Shown: one piece after another, positions 51,540 to 62,690 of the stretch
Numbering within the stretch: the stretch's first letter is position 1
Layout of the letters: every line of letters begins with the position of its first letter
Source: Liolophura sinensis
Lineage: Eukaryota; Mollusca; Polyplacophora; Chitonida; Chitonidae
Assembly (NCBI RefSeq): GCF_032854445.1
Contig: NC_088295.1
Span: 47,231,385-47,295,384, forward strand
Reading direction: 5' to 3'
Length of the DNA: 64,000 nucleotides
Notes under the pieces: model-generated
Told to the model about the DNA's origin: nothing
Databases searched by the model: none
The model's input: only the letters and a program-made list of their open reading frames with translations
Translations under genes and position numbers: made by a program

Positions 51540-52640
51540 TGCTGAACTTATATTTGATTGCTTTTTGCCCTGAACCAAGCGTATACCTTACGAATGGGTT
51601 TCTTAGACCTAAATGCACGAAACAAGATCTCATTTTGAATTATAATAATCGACCAGTTTGTACGAACCTGAACTAACTTATCATTATACTTGGACTTCGA
51701 TGGGTAGGCAACTGGTTTCAAATTGGATCCATGGAGCTGGAGGAGGACACCATCAATTCCGTATTCGGGTGCGTCTGCTGAAACCATGGTTGGCTTCTTT
51801 AGCTCTAACGCTAACACGGGTGAGTCTGTCAGTCGTTGTTTCACTTCTATCCTATGATGGCCCCACGACCAAGTTTGCGTGTGACTAGTGCCCTTTATTA
51901 TGACATCGATTACAAGTTGCCTTTTTCACTGGACATTTGTTGCGCACACGTATCAGGTTGCAGCTTGTTCATTTTGGCTGTTGCTGTCTAGTAGATTGTT
52001 CAGTACCAGCCTGATGTTTCGACCTTTCACCCTGGCTTCGGTTAACTCTGCCACCTCTATGTCTGGCATGGACTATAGTTCTATTTCGAGGAGCGTGACC
52101 TACTTCGTTAGCGCTGTCCTGTGGAGCTTTGTTTTGACTTTTGACAGGTTCTGACAGGCGGGCAAAATCAATCGCTTTTGTTAGTGTTAGGTCAGATTTC
52201 ATTTGAAGTTTCTGTGACGCTTGTTTGTCCAAAAACCCATTAACAATTCTGTCTCTAATAAATGAATTTCTGCTATCACCAAATTCGCAGTGTTCACTGA
52301 GCTCATATAGATTTCTGATGAATGATTCGACAGTCTCACCTTGACTGCATTGATGAAACTGTACTCGTTCAAACACCGTGTTTCTCTTCGGGATTGTTGA
52401 ACTTTTGAAGAACCACTGCAAAGTCGAAAGACTTTTTTTCAAAGACGAAGGACTTGAATACATGTTCTGCCTGGGAACCCGATGCGTAGATCAGTCAGCT
52501 GACCTCCATGTCGCCATTATCTTGCCAGTACAGTTTCGAGGCGTGACGAAATCGCAGAAATCTCTCCATCATTCGCAATTTGTTGGGTGCTCGAAGACAA
52601 AGGGTTCTGGAGGATCGAATTTGGCGACGTAAATCTGACA
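51540..52640 (-). pseudogene. Ty3/Gypsy-type retrotransposon remnant (gag plus RNase H end of RT)
   Basis: On the minus strand, 52640-51890 reads as a capsid-type gag region in two pieces broken by a stop or frameshift near 52490, with HCEFGDSRNSFIRDRIV and a QKLQMKSDLTL motif. A zinc-knuckle CxxC...H segment near 51905-51935 is itself interrupted by a stop. At 51844-51620 comes SPVLALELKKPTMVSADAPE and LLQLHG...KPVAYPS, the RT-to-RNase H region of Ty3/Gypsy pol. Protease and nearly all of RT are missing between them, so the copy is internally deleted and dead. No LTRs seen. Confidence 0.8.
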
Positions 52641-52825
52641 TTTCTGGCACCATGTCGAATGTCTATCCGTTAGGAACGACAGACTTCGCTGGTCAAATGA
52701 ATTTGTTCCAATACCGCCATGACTCTATACTCTATTTCTCAACATACACTCAAACACAATTCTTACAGAATATCACATCACTTATGTGGAAAAATAACAC
52801 CTTTTCCCACGTACCGCCGCAGAGC

Positions 52826-53157
52826 TGGAGTGAGTGAGTGCTTAGGTTTTAAGGTCGTACTTAACAATTTTTCATCTAATGAGCCCTTAGAGTAAATGCA
52901 TGTGTAATATTGCAGGACGGATTACCACCGCCCTTTTATCTAGCGCTGCTTCACTGAGACGACTTACCGAAGTAAGTTACCAAGTAAGCGGTCTCACCCG
53001 AACCATTATACTGATACAGGCCAAGCAGTCGTTGCACTATCCCCTTAATGCTGAACACCAAACGAGGAAGCTACAAGAAGATCTTAGGTGTGACGCGACC
53101 CCTGGATCTACCGCCCCCCAAAGCGGACGCTCCATCAACTGAGCCATCGGGGCCGGT
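52826..53157 (-). repeat. SINE-B, near full length
   Basis: The minus-strand head GGCCCCGATGGCTCAGTTGA + TGGAGCG is tRNA-like (A box). Then comes CTTCCTCGTTTGGTGTTCAGC, TCAGTATAATGGTTCGGGTG and AAAAATTGTTAAGTACGACC with a CACTCACTC tail. This is the most complete member of the family. Confidence 0.8.
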
Positions 53158-53258
53158 CAGCAAGAGCTGGGCCTGAACTCACAGATACCGCATTAGTGAG
53201 GGGCTCCTGCGTCATTGCGCCGCGCTGGCGTGCTAACTCCCTCGGCCACGGAGGCCCT
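53155..53258 (-). repeat. SINE-A head fragment
   Basis: Head only (CTCGGCCACGGAGGCCCT end, B-box region CCTGAACTCACAG). It directly abuts the head of the SINE-B copy. Confidence 0.8.
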
Positions 53259-53449
53259 CAGAATTCACGTTAATACTGCATGTGCTTTTGCTTCCGAAAA
53301 GTTTAATTGGTTTCCCTGTTGTTAACCATTTTGCCAACCAACTATGATTTCTGACTTATTTTTATACTTCATAGAGTGATTCTTGGCTTCCATTGGTCAG
53401 TACACAGTCACACAATACCCTCAAAACATGTTGTACAAATATTACTGGC

Positions 53450-53585
53450 TGAAGCAAAGCAACGCTCACAAAGATACATCTCTCGTTCACGAGGCAATAG
53501 CCAACCATCTCACACTCAAGCAAAGCAACGCATACAGCATTAGATCTCACGTTCACAAGGCAATAACAAAGGATCTCGCGCTAGT
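53450..53585. repeat. Two-copy tandem repeat, about 66 bp
   Basis: AAGCAAAGCAACGCTCACAAA / AAGCAAAGCAACGCATACAGC and GTTCACGAGGCAATA / GTTCACAAGGCAATA recur about 66 bp apart. The period is a multiple of three inside an 87-codon open frame (53383-53646). I cannot show that this frame is a gene. Confidence 0.65.
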
Positions 53586-53649
53586 ATCCAACTTTTTCTT
53601 AAAAAAAAAATCCTCAGTTGTGCAGCATTATTGGAAAAAGTTCTAGGTT

Positions 53650-55025
53650 ACACAGTGTTTGCAAAGACGTAGGAGGCCTACATGTAAGCTACATATTTGA
53701 TTGACAGAAATAACTGCCTGTGACACAATCTGCATTGAACACATTGCGTGCATGCTATGATATTTGATAATAAAATAGCCCTCATGTACCTTTCAGTGCT
53801 TATAATAATTTAATTATAATTATAATATTCTTATTGAGTTTACCATTTATATAAAGAAATCTACAGAACGACAAGAAAGACATTTGTATTGGCGCATATA
53901 TGCTGCATTACTTTATGATATTGTGGTCCAGGGCTAGGAATATTGCGCTAAAGAAATACATAAAACGGGTCTATAAAGGCCAACATTAATATTAATACAA
54001 ATCTAAGATATAGATGTTTTTCTAAAATAATAAAAATTAAAAAAAACTAACTAACTAACTAGCTAACTAGCTAAATAAATCAATATCAGATTCCAAGTTT
54101 TTATAAAATCTTTTGAAACAGGTTTATGTGGAAGCCGGACGAGGACACCTCGTCCCGCGCCACGCACAACACGAGGACGGAGCAAACCGCTCGAATGGTA
54201 CCTCATCCGGCTTTCATAGGTTTCTCCTTAAGTTCATGTCCCCGAATGTGACAATGGACTAAGTGGGTGTAGTCATGACAGAAGTTGCATCATCGAAAAA
54301 GAGAAAAGCAATCAAAGCACTCTTGCACGTCAAAGCACTTGTTGCTGTGGAGATTTTAGTAACATTTCAACAATTCCTTTTACCCAACGATCACGTACTT
54401 TTATGCCACTGCAGTTACCTCCCTTTGTGTGCCTCTGACTTCTGATTGTTTGGACAGTAAAGAATCGGACAATGGCTGGATGTGCCATCGACGTAAAAAT
54501 TCAGTAGTTTGAAGTACCAACTGAGCAGGTACACTTTTTTCGCTACAATGAAACATATGCTTCACACTCGTTGAGCCTCACCTCTCTGGATCTGACAATT
54601 CTGTTGTCCAATACCACAACATGGACCATCTGCATATCTCAAGTGTTTGCTGTCAAGAGTACATGCGTATGCCATGTGAAGTACTAAATATTGTATATGC
54701 TGGTTACGCAACTGGCTCCATATATTTTTTTGACACTGGCGCCATCAAAACAATACAAAAGCCAATATAAGGTACTTCACTGTCGCCGGGTGACATCTGC
54801 TCGTCTATCTGTTTCACCGATAGTTTATTCGTTTCCTGCCCATCGTCAATAATATGACACTTCACTAAAAACCTGTATGCATTGTACAATTCAAGTCGGT
54901 TTGAGATGTTTCTGTTTCTGTGGTTTTGTGCTGATTGACGTAAATGCGTGATTTGGTGAGTTATCTTTTATAGTCTCAAGGTTATATGAGGCTAAATATA
55001 ATTAAAGACGTAGAGCGTTGAGAGT
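53650..55025. other. Intergenic sequence with one hairpin
   Basis: AT-rich and non-coding, apart from the GC-rich hairpin at 54130-54215. Confidence 0.4.
54130..54215. other. GC-rich imperfect palindrome
   Basis: The arms GAAGCCGGACGAGG (54131-54144) and CCTCATCCGGCTTTC (54201-54215) pair over about 14 bp with one G.T step. A smaller inner palindrome CGAGGACACCTCG is nested in the left arm. It stands out against AT-rich surroundings. Confidence 0.7.
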
Positions 55026-55028
55026 AAG

Positions 55029-55165
55029 ACCAAAGCAGCGACGACAGTGTGATAGCTAGTCGTCACACGTAACCGGTGAAATACGGCCATTTGTTAATTT
55101 ACCTAACTGTTCATTTAAATGGATAAATAGTAGCAATTTACACGACCCCTAGCACAATGGCTTAA
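55029..55165 (+). repeat. Dispersed repeat D, copy 3
   Basis: AGCAGCGACGACAGTGTGAT, CACACGTAACCGGTGAAATA, TAAATAGTAGCAATTTACACG. Confidence 0.75.
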
Positions 55166-55872
55166 TATATATGCAATGATGTTATTAGGCGTCACTGGAC
55201 TATAATTACTCCAAATGCTGTGTTGTCATTACATTTAACACACAATCACATTAAAAATGTATTGTATACCAAGGTCTTCGTCCATTAATGTGTCCGTTTT
55301 TTAACGAGTTCACAACAGAACTCATATGAATTTCCTATTTATCATAACGGATCCTATATTCCTGTTTGAACTTTGACTAATGTATTTCACCTGATATTCA
55401 CGTCCATCCATATCACAATGTATGCTATTTACCTGTCATTGGTTTTCAATGTAATATTCAAAGAATGTCTCCAAAGAGTGAGGCCAAGTAACTCTAAGTG
55501 AATTGAAGATTTATTTCGTTGGCTGTGTTGATTTGGCAAATGTTTTAGAATAAACAGTTGTCTGTATGTTTCCTCTGTTGGACAACGTCGCCGGCAAAGT
55601 TGCCATTGAGTATTCAAAGACGATGAGGGTATACCAGATTCTATAGATCCTGTAGATTTTTAAATTATATTTACAAAACATAGCTTAAACGTGGCTTTAT
55701 TTTTTTAGGTGGTTAAAAAAATGTGTTTTCTTTTGGTTTTATTTCAGAAGTTGCCATTTCCATGTCAAAAACCTGTAGTAATTTCTCTTTGAGAGTTGAG
55801 TCACTAGCGGTTATCCATTTCCTACAGGATTACAAATCTTCTCTCTACTCTTGGTTTCTCATCTTGTACGTA

Positions 55873-56020
55873 GAAACCAGTAGCAACAACAGTGTGATAG
55901 TTGGCAAATGGTGAAATGAACATAACCAGCGAAAACCGGTTTATTGTCAGTTTACCTCAGGCATTTAGGGTGTTATTCCAACTGTTCATGTAAATGCTTA
56001 AATAATAGCAGCCTCTCCTT
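55873..56020 (+). repeat. Dispersed repeat D, copy 4
   Basis: AGTAGCAACAACAGTGTGAT, TTGTCAGTTTACCTCAGGC, CAACTGTTCATGTAAATGC, TAAATAATAGCAGCCTCTCC. Confidence 0.75.
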
Positions 56021-56211
56021 CCGTTAGCAGCAGGACTCCAGTAGGAGACCAAGTAGTATCAATGAGGTGCCCTAATTGGCAAATAACAGGCAAATATATT
56101 CTCGATGAGAATATTATATTTCTGAGTGTCTACTGTGTGATGTCATCCACTTCGTCATCAAACCTGCATTTTCTTATACAATTATATGTTGTAAAATACA
56201 ATTTTCTGGAT

Positions 56212-56474
56212 GATTTATTTATTTATTTATTTGATTGGTGTTTTACGCCGTACTCAAGAATATTTCACTTATACCACGCCGGCCAGCATTATGGTGGGAG
56301 GAAACCGGGCACAGTCCGTGGGGAAACCCACAACCATCCGCAGGTTGCTGGGAGAGCTTCCCACGTACGGCCGGAGAGGAAGCCAGCATGAACTGGACTT
56401 GAACTCACAGCAACCGCATTTGTGAGATGCTCCTGGGTCATTGCGCTGCTCACCAACTGAGCCACGGAGGCCTC
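56212..56474 (-). repeat. SINE-A, near full length
   Basis: Well preserved; the head has lost the GCGCGCTAGCG part between TCATTGCGCTGC and TCACCAACTGAGCCACGG. Confidence 0.9.
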
Positions 56475-56611
56475 TTTTCTGCATGACATATTTTATATAT
56501 GATTTTGAATTTTAGCTGAAGTTTGTGCTATTTTAGATGGCCTTAAAATGTCTTGCCTGTTTTGATTGATTTTGGATGTTCTCATTACCGCAACGAAATC
56601 GGATTTGAACA

Positions 56612-56687
56612 ATGTTCTCACCGCTGTATGGCAGCAATATTGCAGTAGTCACATTAAATCATAATCTTTCATTCACTCGTTAATTCA
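56612..56687 (+). repeat. SINE-C 3' fragment
   Basis: CTGTATGGCAGCAATATTGC and CATTAAATCATAATCTTTCATTCACTCG, diverged relative of 49990-50075. Confidence 0.45.
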
Positions 56688-57343
56688 CAGAACAGTGTTA
56701 TTGCGGTGGGATATTATAATATAACGATCAGCGCTTTATTCAGCAGTAGCTGTTCTCCTTCAATCTACTATCACCATCAAAATAGTATATAGAGAGTGAC
56801 ATTGCTACTTGGGCATTCACTTTCCATATCTATTGGTATATAGCACAGAACAGCACAGAAATGTATGAATACTAAACCAAGCCCATTCATTAGCCGTTTC
56901 TTCTGGTTTTACTTATCAAGTACGTTAATGTCTGATATCATCAGCTCCGCAGTGCATCTCTATGGTCGGTTAGCTCTGATCTGCTGCAGAAGGCATATGC
57001 GTATTGTGTACCGACTGAGTAAGACAGCGAGCTAATGACCCTTTTGTTTAACGGTGCTAACTTTATCTTTGAAGGATGCAAACAATTTCAAGTATTTCAG
57101 CTCGTATCTTGTACATGTGCGTTTACTATACGTGTAAGACTCATCTTGAGTAAGTTGATACGGATATTGAGTGATAATTAGTTTCCTCTTTTTTCATTGT
57201 CTTTATAAAGTGCATACATATTTGAACTCCTGACTTGACACAGATGACATTTGGGAATGTTTGTAAAGAATATTTAGTATGAACTGGACAGTGGTAAGTT
57301 TCATTCACTTTAAGTCTAGTTGTTGATACATTTGTAGTATGTA

Positions 57344-57487
57344 TTATTTATCTATTTATTTCATTGCTGTTTTACGCCTTACTCAAGAATATTTCACTTA
57401 TACGACATCGGCCAGCATTATGGTGGGAGGAAACTAGTCATAGCGCGGGGGGAACTCACGACCATCCGAAGGTTGATGACAGGCCTG
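57344..57487 (-). repeat. SINE-A, head-truncated
   Basis: Tail TATTTATCTATTTATTTCATTG to CGAAGGTTGATGACAGGCC. Confidence 0.85.
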
Positions 57488-57764
57488 CAATATGTATATT
57501 AAGCTAATATCACTTTAACCTTTGAACAGGTGTCGTTGATTCCCTGACAATGCTTGTTAGACAAGTTTAGCTCAGTTCTCAATGTTATGTAGAGGATACA
57601 AAAAAGCACTATATGTATACTTAAGTAAGTTTTAATGATTAAAACTTCGGGAAAAATTAACCTTTGCTGTCGGTTCGGTTTGTCGGTGAGCAATTTAAGA
57701 ACAATTTATTTTGGCCACTTGCATGCATCGAAGTGGCAGCTTAAATATAGAAGATTATACAGTA

Positions 57765-57870
57765 CATTTATTTATCTCAGTCGTGTTTTTTTTTTTAAAT
57801 TCCGAACGCTCGTCTATAAATGCTTAAAATAATAGCCACGCATACGTTCCCTATATTACAATGGCTTGAG
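57765..57870 (+). repeat. Dispersed repeat D, copy 5 (weak)
   Basis: Shares only the 3' half: ATAAATGCTTAAAATAATAGC and CCCTATATTACAATGGCTT. Confidence 0.45.
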
Positions 57871-58054
57871 AAGAATTAACTAAGATGTGGAGTGACATGT
57901 GTTCTCATGTGTGATGTATACCTGTGCATATGATGACGTGAAGCTTACAACAGGTGAAGTCAAAGCAAAAGATGTTCAACAATGGTATAACTGTACAAGC
58001 GTGTGTACAACAGTACACACTGATAAATGTGATGACAGTGCAGATTAACTCATT

Positions 58055-58110
58055 TATGCCGGTACGTGGGAAGGTCTGGCATCTACCTACGTATGGTCAC
58101 GAGCTATACA
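58055..58110 (+). repeat. SINE-A fragment
   Basis: GCCGGTACGTGGGAAGGTCTGGCA and the GTATGGTCACGAGC-like piece only. Confidence 0.55.
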
Positions 58111-58180
58111 TGATCTCGTCACGACATCCCTAAAATATACTGTCGAACTGGCGTTAAGCCATAATCATACGTTGACTTTC

Positions 58181-58400
58181 ACTTATTTATTTATTTGTTT
58201 ATTTTATCGGTGTTTCCCTCTCCAACCGTACGTGAAAAGGTCTGTCAACAACCTGCGGATGGTCGTGGGTTTCCCCCTGAGCTCTGCCCGGTTTCCTCAC
58301 ACTATAATGCTGGCCGCCGTCGTATAAGTGAAATATTCTTGAGTACAGCGTAAAACACCAATGAAATAAATAAATAAATAAATAAATAAATAAATATTGG
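58181..58400 (+). repeat. Chimeric SINE-A: minus-strand tail joined to plus-strand centre and tail
   Basis: 58181-58212 is a minus-strand tail (TTTATTTATTTGTTTATTTT, CGGTGTTT). At 58213 it turns into plus-strand sequence from CCTCTCCAACCGTACGTG to a long (AAAT)n tail. Confidence 0.8.
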
Positions 58401-58603
58401 TGTTTCATTCAAGAAGATCATTAATTTTTAGTTGCAATCATGTAGTTGGTCATGTAGAAATTGGTCAATTAATATTCCACGATGGGTGGGCAAAATAGAT
58501 GTGTGTAAGACCACAGTGTGGTTAAGCTGTATTGTTAACAGTAAAACTGATACAAGTGCCAAATATCATCATCTGTACTTAGTTCACATGTACGGGTTCT
58601 ACT

Positions 58604-58859
58604 GTTTATTTATTTGTTTCACTGGTGTTTTACGCCGTACTCAAGAATATTTCATTTATACCACGGCGGCCAACATGGTGAGAGGAAATCGGGCAGAGCC
58701 CGGGGGAAACGCACGCCCATCCGCAGGTTTCCGTCAGACTTTCCCACGTACGGCCGGAGAGGAAGCAGCTGGACTTGAACTCACAGCGACCGCATTGGTG
58801 AAAGGCTCATGGGTCATTACGCTGCGCTAGCGCGCTAACCAACTGAGCCACGAAGGCCC
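58604..58859 (-). repeat. SINE-A, near full length
   Basis: Complete copy with small deletions in the centre; head ends CTAACCAACTGAGCCACG. Confidence 0.9.
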
Positions 58860-59356
58860 AACTATACGGATTCTACAGCTCTGAGTACCTGTCACATGAC
58901 CATTCGCGCATGCCCATGTCGCCTTGAGCTATGTGCACTTGACACGTGTATCTGTTCTATCTGTTAGAGTTGACATATTATCTGATGTATCGGTTCAGGG
59001 TTAAAGAGGGCGGAAAATTGTAATAATTAACGCATGCTTGTCAAGCAGGTAGAATGCAAAATGTGTACATCAAATACACCATCAACAAGACCGACTTAAG
59101 TACAATAACAAATGACTAAAATACTTTTTGAAATTAACAGAAACAACAGTGTCAAGGTGAGGGCTGCACAATAGGATGGTGCTGAGATAATGACCGCGTT
59201 ATATTTTTATATGTATTATTTTTCGCTTACCTGTTAAGGACAGTGGTTATTTTTGTATTCTTTCTTTTTATCATACACCTAACATTCCCAATTTATTTGT
59301 GAGCGGTTGGAGATCAGCCATGTGGAGTAAACACTCACCGTGATAACAATATATTG

Positions 59357-59650
59357 TAGTCTCGAAGTCGGGAGACCCCTGGATCAAACACAAGATTTGG
59401 TACTTGTTGCTGCCTCGTTTGGCGTGCAGCACTTAGAGGTTATAGAGCAAGGTAACAGGACTGGCTGACTAGGTGTCAGCATAATGTGACTGGATGGGGT
59501 TGTGTCATGTCTGGTGTCTTTGGCATCATACTTCAGTCGGGGCAGCACTTTGGTGGCATGATCTCGCCCTGCTACAACAAGTATAGTGTATGTACACACA
59601 CCTTGTCGTCATATGACTGAAAATTTGAGAAGTACCACGTAAAACAACAA
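59357..59650 (+). repeat. SINE-B related copy
   Basis: CTCGAAGTCGGGAGACCCC, GGTGTCAGCATAATGTGACTGG, GTCTGGTGTCTTTGGCATC and 'TTGTCGTCATATGACTGAAA' near the end. Confidence 0.75.
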
Positions 59651-59654
59651 GCAT

Positions 59655-60750
59655 ACGTGTATACATAGATACATACAATGTCTTGAATCATGTTTTGTCA
59701 TGCATACTGTGGCTGAAGCAGAATTAAAGCATTGAAACGCCATCGTTTGACACACGGCTCCGCATGTATATGTAAGGGAGATGTCCACATAGTCGGATTT
59801 GTTTTGGTAGAATGCACACTTGATGCCAACGGTAACTCAGGAAAGCGTAAAAAGTAAAAATTTAAATCCCTTATTTAGGTTTCATAAGGATTTAAAGAAA
59901 TCAAAGAAAACGAGAGGCTATTGATGCCAAACGTGTCACTTAAATATTGACAATGTCAATTGGGTACTTAATAAGAAACAACAACAACTGATAAAGGACT
60001 AGTTAAGGCTCAACTCAGATTTTTTTTCTGAAAAATCTTCCATGCCACATAGAACACCCCAAAATCACGATCAGTCCAGCAATGGAAAATATGAGATTCG
60101 TGTAGAAGTACCGAATGTGGCATGTATAAACTACACGGCATTGGGGATAGTTAACCGTTACATTTCCTCGATTTCTTACAATATGAAAGAGCGTTGCCGT
60201 GATTTAATATTTCTACGAGAGTATAAATTTTCTTGTATGAAACGTCCTGTCAAACGTCTGTTATAACGCACCGACAGAAAATATTTAGCATGCATAACAT
60301 GTTGTTTTCAATCTCCCATAAATAAATTCATTCATGAATCCTTCAGCGCTGCATTAGATGCTTTTAAATCTAATTGCTTGGTTAATACCTTGCAATCCTT
60401 TAATATATATGAACATACAAACATATAAAAATGTATACAAGATACTTAATATGGGAAACTTGTTATTTTTAGTCTCCCAGAAATGCATTCATTCGTAAAT
60501 CTTTCACCACTGCATTAAATGCTTTTAAATAGTTCGTAGTCTTCATAGTTTATAGTTTTGCAATCTTTCGCTGTTAATGGACACACAAACATATAAAATA
60601 CAGGAGGTTATAGCTGTGGGCAATGAATTCGTAATGCAAGTGGTATGGCAGAAAAAGCTTGTCTGTTTTCAGAATTACGTCGCTTTCAGATCTCTTTCCA
60701 GTCATTCATTGTACGGTTAGTTAGCCAGTGACAATACGTCATTTACTGCA
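59655..60750. other. Intergenic AT-rich sequence
   Basis: Two similar stretches (around 60280-60430 and 60460-60600) share CTCCCATAAATAAATTCATTC-like and CATTAGATGCTTTTAAAT-like words and both contain AACATATAAAA, so they look like an old tandem duplication. No gene seen. Confidence 0.4.
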
Positions 60751-60753
60751 CAG

Positions 60754-61345
60754 TTTAAAGGGGCTCTCACACGGAGCCGAGTTTTGCCGATTTTTAGTGC
60801 CGAGTGCGCCACGTGTTTAATTCGTGAAATGTCGGGGCGACGCGGGCGTTGTCAGTGAAAGGTCATGAATTTATCCTTGGAAGGTCGTGCTGATCTGGCT
60901 CACTCCTGGTGAGTCGGATTTTTTTTTTGGAACAAGTTGAAAATTTGGATTACTCGTGCTAAGTCGTAAATGTATCGCGGTATAGTTGTAGAGCAGTTGT
61001 TGTACTCGGCACTCTATCGTACAAGTCATGCTGCAGTCCTACTGTTGTCGTAGTACAGTCGTATAGTCGAAATCGTTTCTCGATCGGGGGAAGCTCGTGT
61101 TAGACTCGCACGTTAGTTTTAGAACAATCGTGACATTGGCGTAGTAAAGTCGTACCACTTCTGTATACTCGTTGAACACTCGTGGATTAGTCGTACAATA
61201 CTCGTGTGTCTGTCGTAGAATCTCTTTATCACGTGATTATTGTCTAATATCGTTGAGAAATCCTGCTTCTCGTGGAGCAGTCGCACAGGCCGCGCCTCTG
61301 CTCTACAACACTCTTACTTCAATCTGTTCTGGTCGTACGAGACAC
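60754..61345. other. CpG-rich TCGT-dense stretch
   Basis: Begins TTTAAAGGGGCTCTCACACG and then carries at least fifteen TCGT words at irregular 10-40 bp spacing, in otherwise AT-rich DNA. It may be a promoter or 5' UTR region for the gene at 61542, or the end of a DNA transposon with subterminal repeats. Confidence 0.35.
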
Positions 61346-61541
61346 AGTCAACAGTTTTTAACGATGTCCAAAAGACGCAAGGTATTTCTAGGTGAATGGA
61401 TGAAATCAGTTTCCAAATGGTGTACCACACCAGTTTATATATATGTTAACACTGTTTTTATATTATCGATACACTGCCGATTAAAAAAGGCACATTACGA
61501 TTTTGAACGTTCTTAATGAATACATTTTCTTCTGTTTGCAG

Positions 61542-61613
61542 ATATTTGGATTGAAAAGATGAAGCTGATCTGGACACTGATGATTTGGTCCTGTGTCACA
61601 ACACAAGTATCGG
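61542..61613 (+). CDS. First coding exon of an unidentified secreted or membrane protein (signal peptide)
   Basis: Acceptor TTCTGTTTGCAG ends at 61541. After 17 nt of 5' UTR, the ATG at 61559 starts MKLIWTLMIWSCVTTQVS, a good signal peptide: a basic start, a hydrophobic core and small residues at the end. The exon ends with G before a perfect donor, G|GTGAGT. It joins in phase with the exon at 63220. I do not recognise the family. Upstream exons, probably 5' UTR, may lie in 61170-61380, where AAGACGCAAG|GTATTT is a possible donor. Confidence 0.6.
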
Positions 61614-62690
61614 GTGAGTATATGATAATGCAGTCTGAGCGATTCAAGTGTGCTAAGTATATAATAATGCAGTTTGAGCAATTCAAGTGTAGTGAGTATA
61701 TAATAATGCAATCTGAGAGATTCAAATGTAATAAGCATATAATAATTCAATATGAGAGATTCATGTGTAGTGAGTTCATAATGATGGAGGCTGAGCAATT
61801 CATTTGTAGTGAGCACATAATAATGCAGTTTGAGCGATTCATATGTAGTGAGTATATAATGATGTAGTCGGAGCCATTCAAGTGTAGGGAGTACATAATA
61901 ATGTAATCTGAGCGATTAAAATGTAGTGAGTATACAATAATGCAGTCTGAGCGATTCACCTGTTGTGAATATATAATAACGGTATATAATAATGCAGTCT
62001 GGTCGATTCAGATGTAGTGAGTATGTAATGATGCAGTCTTAGCGATTCAAATATAGTGAGTATATAATAATGCAATCTGAGCGATTTATGTGGTTGGTAT
62101 GTAATGTAATCTGAGCGATTCATGTGTATTGATTTATTGATTTATTGATTTATTTATTTATTTGATTGGTGTTTTACGCCGTACTCAAGAATATTTCACT
62201 TATACAACGGCGGCCAGCATTATGGTGGGTGGAAACCGGGCAGAGCCTGGAGGAAACCCACGACCATTCGCAGGTTGCTGCAAGACCTTCCCACGTACGA
62301 TCGGAGAGGAAGCCAGCATGAGCAATGGTGAGAGACTAGCAAAATGAACCACGGAGGCCCCCATGTGTATTGAGTACAGCATATAATAATGCATTCTGAG
62401 CGATTCATATGTATTAAGTGCGGTATATAATAATGCAGTCTGAGCGATTCAAGTGTAGTGAGTATATAATGATGTAGTCGGAGTGATTCAAGTGCAGTGA
62501 GTATATAATAATGCCATCTGAGCGATTCAAATGTAGTAAGCATATAATACTGCTGTCTGGGCGATTCAAGTGTAGTGAGTATATAATGATGTAGTCGGAG
62601 TGATTCAAGTGCAGTTAGTATTTAATGATGCTGTCTGAGCGATTCAAGTGTAGTGAGTATAATAATTCAGTCTGAGCCATTCAAGTGTGG
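61614..62690. repeat. 39-bp satellite, about 20 copies, in the intron of the signal-peptide gene
   Basis: Unit 'GTGAGTATATAATAATGCAG' + 'TCTGAGCGATTCAAGTGTA', period 39 bp (13 codons). The first unit begins at the splice donor of the preceding exon, so every unit carries a donor-like GTGAGTATA. The array is interrupted by a SINE-A at 62135-62361. Confidence 0.95.
62135..62361 (-). repeat. SINE-A inserted in the 39-bp satellite
   Basis: Tail to head, lacking the B-box segment (jump from GAAGCCAGCATGAGC to AATGGTGAGAG). It splits the satellite; GATTCATGTGTATTGA and CATGTGTATTGAGTA on either side may be a target-site duplication. Confidence 0.85.

Noticed and set aside
53090-53157. tRNA gene on the minus strand
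   Set aside because: It is the tRNA-like head of SINE-B; the acceptor stem does not close and the family body follows.
56062-56489. Open frames containing GGRKPG / RPERKPA-type peptides here and at other SINE sites
   Set aside because: They recur at every SINE-A copy in all frames and reflect the repeat, not genes.
61481-61959. Minus-strand Leu/Ile/Tyr-rich repeat frames
   Set aside because: They are antisense readings of the 39-bp satellite with no start context.
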